Shown here piece after piece: positions 1 to 6,392 of a DNA stretch of 8,545 nt. Source of the stretch: Gemmatimonadota bacterium (GTDB taxonomy: Bacteria > Gemmatimonadota > Gemmatimonadetes > Gemmatimonadales > GWC2-71-9); NCBI GenBank assembly GCA_003221825.1, contig QHUE01000278.1, positions 1 through 8,545 of the forward strand. The letters run 5' to 3'. The notes under the pieces were generated by a model, which was given only the letters and a program-made list of their open reading frames with translations, did no database searches and was not told the DNA's origin. Within the stretch, counting starts at the first letter, position 1; every line of letters begins with the position of its first letter. Made by a program: the position numbers and the translations under genes.

Positions 1-297
1 GAAATAGGCGATGCGCGTGCCATCAGGCGACCAGCGCGCGTTCGAACCCTTCACCAGGAAGCGGTTGCGCGAGCCGTCGGCATTCATGATCCACAGCCCG
101 GAATCCCAGCGGTCCTCGAGCTTGTTCACCCAGCGGCGCGTGTAGACGATCTGCGCACCGTTGGGCGAGACCTGCGGATCGGCGACCTGTTCCCAGTCGA
201 GATAGTGGTTTACGGTGAGCAGCGTATCGGATGCGGTTTCTTGACTCGAGACTACCGATGGAACGACGAGCAGTGCGGCCAGAATCACGGAACGCAT
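1..297 (-). CDS. Exported S9-type (prolyl oligopeptidase-like) peptidase with WD40-like beta-propeller, N-terminal 99 residues only
   Basis: The minus-strand frame opens with ATG at 297 and runs off the window edge without a stop. The start MRSVILAALLVVPSVVSSQE reads as a short signal peptide: Arg near the N-terminus, a hydrophobic core, then a small-residue region. Export to the periplasm or beyond is likely. The mature part contains repeats typical of PD40/TolB-like blades: VSPNGAQIVYTRR, then LWIMNADGSRN, then ARWSPDGTRIAYF at the edge. This arrangement is usual for the propeller in front of the catalytic domain of S9 peptidases, but the catalytic domain lies outside the window. A GGAGG lies four bases before the ATG, which supports this start. 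The methyltransferase-like gene ends 35 bases upstream on the same strand, so the two may be co-transcribed. A TolB-like propeller protein without peptidase activity is the main alternative. Confidence 0.8.
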   Translation of the reverse strand, partial: MRSVILAALLVVPSVVSSQETASDTLLTVNHYLDWEQVADPQVSPNGAQIVYTRRWVNKLEDRWDSGLWIMNADGSRNRFLVKGSNARWSPDGTRIAYF

Positions 298-301
298 AGT
301 G

Positions 302-306
302 CCTCC
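302..306 (-). promoter_or_regulatory. Shine-Dalgarno for the S9-type peptidase gene
   Basis: Read on the minus strand this is GGAGG, four bases before the ATG at 297. It is the strongest ribosome binding site near any start in the window and fixes the start of the partial peptidase gene. Confidence 0.6.
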
Positions 307-332
307 GCGGACGGGCGGATTGAAGGATGTCT

Positions 333-1046
333 CTAAGAAAGCTTGGGAACGCCGATCAAGTAACTCCCCCGCAGCGGTGACCACCGGCCCCGAAAATCCC
401 CGATTTCCCAGTCGTATGTGTCGAGTCCGCGCACCAGTTCCGCTAGTTCGGCCTGAGAATAGGTGCGGAGGCAGGAGACGACGCCGTCAAATGTCCCCAC
501 GAGCGGCAAGACAGGCGGCAGGTAGGTCCACACCAGCCGCGACCAGCGCCAGGGGCGAATGAACGGCACGGATACGAGCGTGCCCAGCCAGGTGAGGGCC
601 ACGACCGCGATTTCGAGCGGAGCCCGGCGCGCGATCTCGAACACCCCGATGCCCTGCCCTCGATGCACGGCATCCGCGAGGATGGCTCGTGCCTCCGCAG
701 GGCGGAAGTGATGGAACGCCGTGAAGATGGTGCGGAATCCGTCGAGCCCTTCCGGTACGGCCCGTGCGTCTGCAGGGATTACGTTTTCCCCGTGCGGGTA
801 TAGATCCGTGAACAGCACGGGCACGGGGACTTGAGCGCCGAGCCGCGCCCAGGGACCGCCGGCACCCGAGCAAAGGTCCACGATCCGGCGTGCTTTCGTG
901 CGCTCGACCGCTTGACGCAGCAGCGGGCCGACCGGGTCATAGGCGCCCGCGACCTTCTCGGTAAACGCGAGAAAGTCGGTCAGCGCGTCGCGGAGCGACG
1001 GCGGACACGACGCCAGGTCGTGGATCTCGACGAGGTGCAGCCGCAT
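333..1046 (-). CDS. Class I SAM-dependent methyltransferase-like protein with hydrophobic C-terminal segments
   Basis: The protein has 237 residues. Residues 53-66 (RRIVDLCSGAGGPW) match the glycine-rich SAM-binding motif I, an acidic FTD follows at 79-81 where strand 2 would end, and FTAFHHF lies at 108-114 near the motif IV position. Two hydrophobic stretches (about 144-163 and 172-191) suggest membrane association or a lipophilic substrate, which is unknown. The ATG at 1046 fits the family-like start MRLHLVEIHD. A GTG at 1064 is also possible, and neither has a clear ribosome binding site. The frame stays open to 1226, but that extension is Arg-rich, non-family-like and would overlap the divergent cupin gene. 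The stretch between Asp81 and PADARAVP (92-98) looks about 15 residues shorter than I remember for relatives, so a small internal loss is possible. The gene lies upstream of the S9-type peptidase on the same strand. Confidence 0.72.
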   Translation of the reverse strand: MRLHLVEIHDLASCPPSLRDALTDFLAFTEKVAGAYDPVGPLLRQAVERTKARRIVDLCSGAGGPWARLGAQVPVPVLFTDLYPHGENVIPADARAVPEGLDGFRTIFTAFHHFRPAEARAILADAVHRGQGIGVFEIARRAPLEIAVVALTWLGTLVSVPFIRPWRWSRLVWTYLPPVLPLVGTFDGVVSCLRTYSQAELAELVRGLDTYDWEIGDFRGRWSPLRGSYLIGVPKLS

Positions 1047-1099
1047 CGCCCGAACAATTTGCACGAAACGCGCAGCGAAGTGAGATTTCGCGCCCGACC
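1047..1099. promoter_or_regulatory. Divergent intergenic region between the methyltransferase-like gene and the cupin-led operon
   Basis: These 53 bases separate two divergent starts, so the promoters of both transcription units must lie here or inside the neighbouring genes. The segment includes an AT-richer patch (GAACAATTTGCACG at 1051-1064). I see no convincing -35/-10 pair, operator palindrome or Shine-Dalgarno for either gene. The call rests on position alone. Confidence 0.35.
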
Positions 1100-1426
1100 A
1101 TGGAGAACTTCGAGCTCCCCCAGCTGTTCGCGGATCGTCCCGCCGGCCACAACTATTTCGAGCTGATTCGCGTGCCCGCGATGTCGGCCGGATTGTACGC
1201 GCTGCAGCCCGGCGAGGCGGATCCACAGGTCCCGCACCACGAGGACGAGCTGTACTACGTCGTGGGCGGCCGGGGGACGATTCGCGCGGGGGCCGAAGAT
1301 CATCCGGTGGGGCCCGGCTCTGCGGTGTTTGTGCCGGCGGGCGTCCCGCATCACTTCCATTCCATCACTGCCGAGCTGCAGGTTCTCGTCGTCTTCGCAC
1401 CCGCCGAAACCCCGACGGCGACATGA
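1100..1426 (+). CDS. Small single-domain cupin protein, first gene of the operon
   Basis: This 108-residue protein is one cupin barrel. Cupin motif 1 is seen at residues 45-59 (PHHEDELYYVVGGRG), giving His46/His47 and Glu50 as likely metal ligands. Motif 2 is at 72-86 (PGSAVFVPAGVPHHF) with the PxGxxH signature, giving His84 as a further ligand. Length and motifs fit small metal-binding cupins, which may be enzymes (dioxygenases, isomerases) or ligand-binding proteins; the sequence does not say which. The ATG at 1100 leaves room for the first strand; no strong Shine-Dalgarno precedes it. The TGA overlaps the ATG of the GcvT-like gene (ATGA at 1423-1426), so the two are probably translationally coupled. 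A role in the same pathway as the downstream oxidative enzymes is inferred from position. Confidence 0.87.
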   Translation: MENFELPQLFADRPAGHNYFELIRVPAMSAGLYALQPGEADPQVPHHEDELYYVVGGRGTIRAGAEDHPVGPGSAVFVPAGVPHHFHSITAELQVLVVFAPAETPTAT

Positions 1427-2619
1427 GTTTGCGGACTACGCCCTTCCATCCCCGTACGGGTCCGCTGTCCGAGGGACAGGCCTGGCGGCGCTGGGCCGGC
1501 TACGTCGTCGCCAGCTCCTACGAGCTGTCGCACGATCGCGAGTACCACGCGATCCGCAACGCCGCGGCACTCTTCGACGTGTCGCCGCTCTACAAGTACC
1601 TCGTCACCGGCAAGGGCGCCGCGCGGCTGCTCGATCATGTCGTGACGCGCAACATCGGGAAGGCGAAGGTCGGGCAGGTGCTGTACACCCCGTGGTGCGA
1701 CAACGAAGGCAAGCAGATCGACGACGGCACCATCTCCGTCCTCGGCGAGCAGACGTTCCGCATGACGTCCGCAGACCCGACCCTGCGCTGGCTGCATCTG
1801 AACGCATCGGGTCTCGAGGTGACGATTCAGGACGTCTCCGAGAGCACCGCCGCCGTGTCACTGCAAGGACCCAGCTCCCGCGAGATTCTCCAGATCGCCG
1901 CCGAGCGTGATCTCAGCGGGCTGAAGTACTTCCGGCTGACCAGCGCCAAGATTCGCGGTGTCCCGGTGACCATCTCACGCACCGGCTACACCGGCGACCT
2001 CGGATACGAGGTCTAGGTCGACGCCGGCCAGGCGGTGCCGCTGTGGGACGCGATCGTCGAAACGGGGACACCGTACGGCATCACGCCGGCGGGAATGCTG
2101 GCGCTCGACGTGGCGCGCATCGAAGCCGGACTGCTCCTGATCGAGGTCGACTACTTCTCGTCGCGGCACGCGCTGATCGAGGCGCAGAAATCGTCGCCGC
2201 TCGAATTGGGCCTTGGATGGACCGTCGCGACCGATAAGGAGCGCTACAACGGGCAGGCGGCGCTCGACGCCGAGCGCACGCGCGGCCCGGCGTGGCAATT
2301 CACCGGCCTCACCGTCGACTGGGACTCGCTGGAGCAACTGTACGCCGATGTCGGCTTGCCGCCGCGGCTGCCCAGCCAGGCGTGGCGGACGAGCGTCCCG
2401 ATTTACGACCCCGGCGGCCGCACCCAGCTGGGCTATGCGACGAGCGGCGGCTGGTCGCCGCTGCTGAAGCGCTACATGGCGCTGGCGCACCTCGGCGCGG
2501 AGCATGCGAAGCCGGGCACCGAAGTGCGCATGGAAGTGACGGTGGAGCACCGGCGTAAGCAGGCCAAGGCGCACGTGACCCCATTGCCGTTCTTCAACCC
2601 CGAGCGCAAGCGGGCATGA
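1423..2619 (+). pseudogene. GcvT-like aminomethyltransferase (folate-binding), interrupted by an in-frame TAG
   Basis: The reading frame spans 399 codons and keeps GcvT-family similarity throughout, but codon 198 (2014-2016) is TAG. Before the stop are the GcvT landmarks: NEGKQIDDGTISVL at 94-107, with Asp100/Asp101 at the catalytic aspartate region, SLQGPSSREIL at 146-156, and SRTGYTGDLGYEV at 185-197. The same frame continues with VDAGQAVPLWDAI and MLALDVARIEAGL, then a C-terminal barrel-like region (WRTSVPIYD, SGGWSPLLKRY, PGTEVRMEVTVEHRR). Such proteins transfer one-carbon units from an amine or methyl group to tetrahydrofolate; in dimethylglycine and sarcosine dehydrogenases this domain captures the methylene released by the flavin domain. 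GYEV-W-VDA is the expected sequence, so TGG to TAG is the simplest lesion. The fragments 1423-2016 and about 2035-2619 (GTG start) could in theory be made separately. The ends overlap both neighbours (ATGA at 1423-1426 and 2616-2619). If the TAG is a sequence error, the gene is intact. Confidence 0.82.
2014..2016 (+). other. In-frame amber codon in the GcvT-like gene
   Basis: The frame reads GGA TAC GAG GTC TAG GTC GAC GCC, so GYEV-stop-VDA. The reading frame and family similarity are unbroken on both sides, and one base change (TGG to TAG) restores a Trp. TAG also ends the decarboxylase (7630-7632) and the receptor (7629-7631), so it is a normal stop codon here. Confidence 0.9.
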
Positions 2620-4016
2620 CGCACTACGACGCGATCGTCATCGGAGGCGGCCACAACGGGCTCGTGACCGCGGCGTATCTCGCGCGCGCGAACAAGTCGG
2701 TGCTCGTTCTCGAGCGCCGGCCCCACGTCGGCGGTGCCGCCGTGACCGAAGAGATCTTTCCCGGTTTCAAGTTCTCGATGTTCTCCTATGTCGTGAGCCT
2801 GCTGCGCCCGGAAATCATTCGCGATCTCGAACTGCCCAGACATGGGCTGCACATCCTGCCCCTCGAAAGCACCGTCACACCGATGGAGAACGGCGATTAC
2901 CTCGCCGCCTGGGGCGATCACGACGAAACGCGGCGCGAGCTCTACCGCCACTCGCCGCGCGATGCCGAGGCGTACGACGAGTACGGCCGCTTGATGCACT
3001 TCATGGCGCAGGCGGTGAAGCCGATTCTCACGAAGTCCGCGAGCGGCATCATCGGCACGTTCCTGGGGCCTCGCTCTCCAGGGACGGCGTACGTGCTCCT
3101 TCATCATTACATGGGCGAGCTGGACGGCGTTTTCAGGGCCTGGGGGTTTGCGAAAGGGGGCACGGGCGCGGTGAGCGAAGCCATCGCGTCCGCCGGCCGC
3201 TCGTTCGGGGCTGAGATCAGGTGCGATGCTGGCGTTTCGAAGGTCCTCGTGCGTAACGGCCGCGCCACTGGCGTCGTGCTGGAAAATGGCGATGAGCTGC
3301 ACGCGAAAACCGTTGTGTCGAGTCTCGACCCCCGGCGCACGTTCCTGCAGCTGCTCGAATCCGATCAGCTCCCGTCCGATTTCGTCTCGGACATCAAGCG
3401 TTTCAAATTCCGCGGCTCGTCAGGCAAGGTGAACCTCGCGCTCGATGCGCTACCCAGTTTCACGTGCATGCCGGGAGTCGGCCGCCAGCACCGCGGCGCG
3501 TTTTCGATCAGTCCCAGCCTCGAGTACGTCGAGCGCGCGTATGACGACGCCAAGTACGGTGAGTTCTCGCGCCGGCCGTACATGGACATCGTGTTCCCCT
3601 CCATGATCGATCCCGGCATGGCGCCGCCCGGCAAGCACGTCATGTCCATCTTCGTGCAGTATGCGCCCTACAACCTGAACGGCGGCTGGACCGACGCGAA
3701 GCGCGAGGCCTTCGGCGACGCGGTGGTGAATACGGTCGAGAGCTTCGCACCCGGTTTCACATCGCACATCCTGCATCGGCAAGTGATCACGCCCCTCGAT
3801 ATCGAGCGGATCACCGGCCTCTCCGAGGGCAACATCTTCGCGGGTGAGCTGGCGCTGCATCAGCTGTTCTTCCTCCGTCCCGCGCCGGGATGGGCGAAGT
3901 TCGCGACGCCGGTGCGCGGCTTCTATCAGTGCGGCTCGGGGACGCATCCGGGTGGCGGCATCATGGGCGCGTCGGGACGTCTCGCGGCGATGCGCATCCT
4001 GAAGGACGGCACGTGA
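2616..4016 (+). CDS. FAD-dependent oxidoreductase, PYROXD2/phytoene-desaturase-like, with an apparent internal deletion
   Basis: The protein has 466 residues. An N-terminal Rossmann motif is visible (AIVIGGGHNG at 6-15, strand-2 Glu33), followed by VGGAAVTEEIFPGF (38-51), the second flavin-contact motif of CrtI/amine-oxidase-fold enzymes. The C-terminal flavin motif is CGSGTHPGGGIMGASGR (439-455). It is probably a cytosolic flavin amine or C-C dehydrogenase; the substrate is unknown. Aligned with the next gene, its tandem paralogue, the anchors Met127 and GPRS151 lie 24 residues apart here but 83 apart there (Met111 to GPRS194). About 59 residues (177 bases, in frame) are therefore missing near residues 136-142, including the WFESD-type segment before SASGIIG. 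The remainder is well conserved, so activity is doubtful although the frame is open. The start ATG overlaps the preceding TGA and the stop overlaps the next GTG. Confidence 0.85.
   Translation: MTHYDAIVIGGGHNGLVTAAYLARANKSVLVLERRPHVGGAAVTEEIFPGFKFSMFSYVVSLLRPEIIRDLELPRHGLHILPLESTVTPMENGDYLAAWGDHDETRRELYRHSPRDAEAYDEYGRLMHFMAQAVKPILTKSASGIIGTFLGPRSPGTAYVLLHHYMGELDGVFRAWGFAKGGTGAVSEAIASAGRSFGAEIRCDAGVSKVLVRNGRATGVVLENGDELHAKTVVSSLDPRRTFLQLLESDQLPSDFVSDIKRFKFRGSSGKVNLALDALPSFTCMPGVGRQHRGAFSISPSLEYVERAYDDAKYGEFSRRPYMDIVFPSMIDPGMAPPGKHVMSIFVQYAPYNLNGGWTDAKREAFGDAVVNTVESFAPGFTSHILHRQVITPLDIERITGLSEGNIFAGELALHQLFFLRPAPGWAKFATPVRGFYQCGSGTHPGGGIMGASGRLAAMRILKDGT
3024..3042 (+). other. Inferred junction of a 59-codon in-frame loss in the first FAD oxidoreductase gene
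   Basis: The sequence passes directly from AVKPIL to TKSASGIIG. In the downstream paralogue the equivalent stretch, about residues 126-185 (from PPPDIESHN to SDVLKGLLG), is present. The exact breakpoint cannot be fixed because the edges are not identical between the paralogues, and no obvious direct repeat marks it. Confidence 0.5.
4001..4006 (+). promoter_or_regulatory. Shine-Dalgarno supporting the GTG start of the second FAD oxidoreductase
   Basis: GAAGGA lies six bases before the GTG at 4013, inside the last codons of the preceding gene. It supports starting at the GTG rather than at the upstream in-frame ATG at 3890, whose extension is not family-like. Confidence 0.5.
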
Positions 4017-5410
4017 ATTACGACGCGATCGTGATCGGCGCGGGAGCCAACGGCCTCGTGACGGCGCACTATCTCGCGCGGGCGGGAAAGCGGGTCCTCG
4101 TCGTCGAGCAGCGCCATGCGCCCGACCCTTCAGCCGATATCGGATGGGTCCCCAACGCGATCATCCGTGACCTGGGCTTGTCGGGTGGCGGCCTGCGGAT
4201 CGAAGAACCCGATCCGTGGATTACGGCACCGCTCCCCGCGGGGGGCACGCTCGAGCTGTCGCGCGATATCGGGCGATCAGCCGAGGCGATCGGCCGGATC
4301 AGTCCAGCCGACGCGGCGCAGTGGCCGGAGTTCTGCAAGCGGATGCGCACGCTCGCCGGCGTGCTGGAGCGCCTGTATCTCGTGCCGCCGCCGGATATCG
4401 AGTCGCACAACGCCCGCGAGCTGGCCCGCATCGCCGGGCTCGGCCTGTACGTCCGCCGCCTCGGCAAGCAGACCGTCATCGATCTCGCGCGCATCCTGCC
4501 GATGTCGATCGCCGAGCTGCTGGACGACTGGTTCGAGAGCGACGTGCTGAAGGGGCTCCTCGGCGCGCTCGGCGTCTGGCATTTGAAGCAGGGGCCGCGC
4601 TCGGGCGGCACGGCGTTCAATTTCCTTCACCATCTCGCCGGCAGTCCGGCCGGAGTGTTCCGGCCGCCGCGCTCCAACGTCACGCAGACGCTGGAGGGGA
4701 TGAAGCGGGTCGAGGTGCGTCGCGGCAATCGCGCGACCGTTCTCGCCAAGAATGGCCGGGCAAGTGGTGTGGTGCTCGACAAGAGTGGTGATACGATTCT
4801 TGCCCCGCTCGTGGTGTCGAGCGCCGATCCACGCGCCACGCTGGACCCGGTCGCCATCGAGCTTGACCCCGAATTCGCGCGCGCCGTGGATAACATCAAG
4901 GCCCGCGGTGTCGTCGCGCGCGGGACGCTCACCCTCGACGGCGCGCCCAGCTATGCGAATCTCTGCGTCGCGCCGTCGCTCGAGTACCTGGAGCGAGCGT
5001 ACGACGACGCCAAGTACGGCCGGGATTCGGCGGCCCCATACGTCGAGGTCCAGCGCACCGATGGGAACCGCCTGGAGCTGCACGTGCAGTACGTGCCCTA
5101 CACCGACGGGACGGCGAACGTCCAGCGCCATCAGGCGCTGCAGCAAAAAGTCGCGCAGCTATTGAGCGCCCAGCCCGGCCAGGTGAGGCTGCAATCCCCC
5201 GACGAGGACGAGATCCAGCGCGGCGCGACCGAGGGGCACCTCTACCATGGCGAGCTCACTCTCGACCAAATTCTCTTCATGCGACCCGTCCCTGGTTGGA
5301 GCCGCTACCGCACGCCGATCGCAGGGCTGTTTCTGTGCGGCTCGGGCACCCATCCGGGCGGCGGGATTCCTGGAGCCGCCGGGCGGAACGCGGCGCGCGA
5401 GATCCCATGA
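4013..5410 (+). CDS. Second PYROXD2/phytoene-desaturase-like FAD oxidoreductase (divergent paralogue)
   Basis: The protein has 465 residues. The GTG start at 4013 overlaps the preceding TGA (GTGA) and gives MNYDAIVIGAGANG, a clean dinucleotide-binding start, with GAGANG at 9-14 and the strand-2 acid Glu32. The C-terminal flavin motif CGSGTHPGGGIPGAAGRNAA is at 442-461. Strong similarity to the upstream gene shows in ERAYDDAKYG (327-336), HGELTLDQILFMRPVPGW (412-429) and the C-terminus, so the two arose by duplication. It keeps the central WFESD segment that the first gene lacks, but lacks the GGAAVTEE-type motif after strand 2, reading RHAPDPSADIGWVP there, about 16 residues shorter. This may define a separate subfamily, perhaps a partner subunit or an enzyme for a later oxidation. 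The ATG of the Rieske gene overlaps its TGA. No lesion is evident in this gene. Confidence 0.87.
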   Translation: MNYDAIVIGAGANGLVTAHYLARAGKRVLVVEQRHAPDPSADIGWVPNAIIRDLGLSGGGLRIEEPDPWITAPLPAGGTLELSRDIGRSAEAIGRISPADAAQWPEFCKRMRTLAGVLERLYLVPPPDIESHNARELARIAGLGLYVRRLGKQTVIDLARILPMSIAELLDDWFESDVLKGLLGALGVWHLKQGPRSGGTAFNFLHHLAGSPAGVFRPPRSNVTQTLEGMKRVEVRRGNRATVLAKNGRASGVVLDKSGDTILAPLVVSSADPRATLDPVAIELDPEFARAVDNIKARGVVARGTLTLDGAPSYANLCVAPSLEYLERAYDDAKYGRDSAAPYVEVQRTDGNRLELHVQYVPYTDGTANVQRHQALQQKVAQLLSAQPGQVRLQSPDEDEIQRGATEGHLYHGELTLDQILFMRPVPGWSRYRTPIAGLFLCGSGTHPGGGIPGAAGRNAAREIP

Positions 5411-6392
5411 GTTTTCTCAAGACCGTCGAGAGCTATCGCCAGGGCGCACGCACACTGCCGGGCCGCTACTACACGGCGCCGGAGGTGTTCGCTGAGGAGC
5501 AGGAGCGCATCTTTGCGCGCCATTGGATCTGCATTGGCCGAGATGCCACGCTCGCGACGCCCGGCGATTACTTCGTCGTCCAGATCGCCGGCGAGAGCAT
5601 AATCGTGCTGCGCGACCAATCGGGTGAGCGGCGCGCCTACTACAACGTCTGCCGCCACCGCGGCACGCGGTTGTGCGAAGCCCCGACGGGACATCTGTCG
5701 GAGACGATCCAGTGCCCCTATCACGCCTGGACCTACGCGCTCGACGGCCGCTTGATCGGCGCGCCGCACATGAACGAGGTGGAAGGCTTCGAAAAGAAGT
5801 CATATCCGCTGCACACGGTGGCGCTCGCGGAATGGGCGGGGTTCCTGTTCGTCAACCTCGCTACAACGAATGCCTGCATTGCCCGACGATTCACCCAGAG
5901 CTCTCGACCAAGCTCCCTTACACCAGCGGCGCGAACGACTTGATCGAGGGACCGTTCCTCGGCGGCTACATGGAAATCAAGGCGCCGAACGAAAGCGCGA
6001 CGATGACGGGCCGGGCGTGCGCCCTGCCGCTGGGCACACTGACGCCGCAGGATCAGCACCGCGCTTTCTACTATGCGCTGTTCCCGACGATGATGCTGAG
6101 CCTGCATCCCGACTACGCGGTCTTTTATACCGTGTGGCCGGTGGCGGTCACACAGTCGCGCGTGGTGTGCGAATGGATGGTCCATCCGGACGCGCCGGCC
6201 GCGGCGGGTTACAACATCCAGGATGCCGAGGAGTTCTGGGATCGCACCAACCGGCAGGACTGGCACATCTGCGAGCAGAGCCAGCTCGGCATCAGCTCGC
6301 GGGTCTACGCGCCGGGCCCCTACTCGCCGCGCGAGAGCATTCCGGCGGCCTGGGATCGCATGTATTTGAGGGCATTTGAAGGACAATCTTGA
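5407..6392 (+). pseudogene. GbcA-like Rieske non-heme iron oxygenase, alpha subunit, broken by an internal deletion with frame change
   Basis: The N-terminal part (5407 to about 5862) reads MSFLKTVESYRQGARTL, then GRYYTAPEVFAEEQERIF, and carries the [2Fe-2S] motif VCRHRG (Cys82, His84) and CPYH (Cys103, His106). It continues to FLFVNLA at about 152 and stops in its own frame at 5943. From about 5862 the next frame continues the family: YNECLHCPTIHPEL gives the two His ligands of the catalytic iron, followed by FTVWP-like FYTVWPVAV, DRTNRQDWHICEQSQLG with a candidate acidic ligand, and APGPYSPRES, as in glycine-betaine monooxygenase GbcA. Relatives have about 45-50 residues between NLA and the NxECxHC motif, and these are absent here. 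The loss must therefore be of length 1 mod 3. Intact relatives demethylate quaternary ammonium compounds or hydroxylate aromatics using a reductase, and none is encoded here. The product is very unlikely to work unless the lesion is an assembly error. Confidence 0.83.
5857..5867 (+). other. Deletion and frame-change junction in the Rieske oxygenase gene
   Basis: In one frame the bases read AAC CTC GCT (NLA, end of the Rieske domain). In the next they read TAC AAC GAA TGC (YNEC, start of the iron-ligand motif). The coding signal swaps frames across about ten bases, and the domain linker usual in the family is missing. Confidence 0.7.

Noticed and set aside
1047..1226. Longer N-terminus for the methyltransferase-like protein (frame open to 1226)
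   Set aside because: The extra 60 residues are Arg-rich and lie opposite the cupin coding region. The family-like start is at 1046.
2014..2016. Pyrrolysine or other recoding of the amber codon, tempting because TAG-containing methyltransferases exist in methylamine metabolism
   Set aside because: Pyrrolysine occurs in the MtmB/MtbB/MttB corrinoid methyltransferases, not in GcvT-like proteins. TAG is also used as the normal stop of two genes here (7629-7632), and the position fits a Trp.
2472..3302. Long open antisense frame opposite the GcvT-like and first FAD genes (similar ones at 4277-5146 and 6913-7896 minus, and 7077-7949 plus)
   Set aside because: These are Arg/Ala/His-rich translations with no recognisable motifs, lying opposite or out of frame with well-supported genes. 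They are expected in GC-rich coding DNA.
3890..4012. Upstream ATG start for the second FAD oxidoreductase
   Set aside because: It would add 41 residues that mirror the out-of-frame end of the preceding gene. The GTG at 4013 has a Shine-Dalgarno and begins directly at the Rossmann motif.
5857..5943. Programmed ribosomal frameshift joining the two halves of the Rieske gene
   Set aside because: No slippery heptamer or strong downstream structure is evident. A frameshift alone would not restore the missing 45-50-residue linker.
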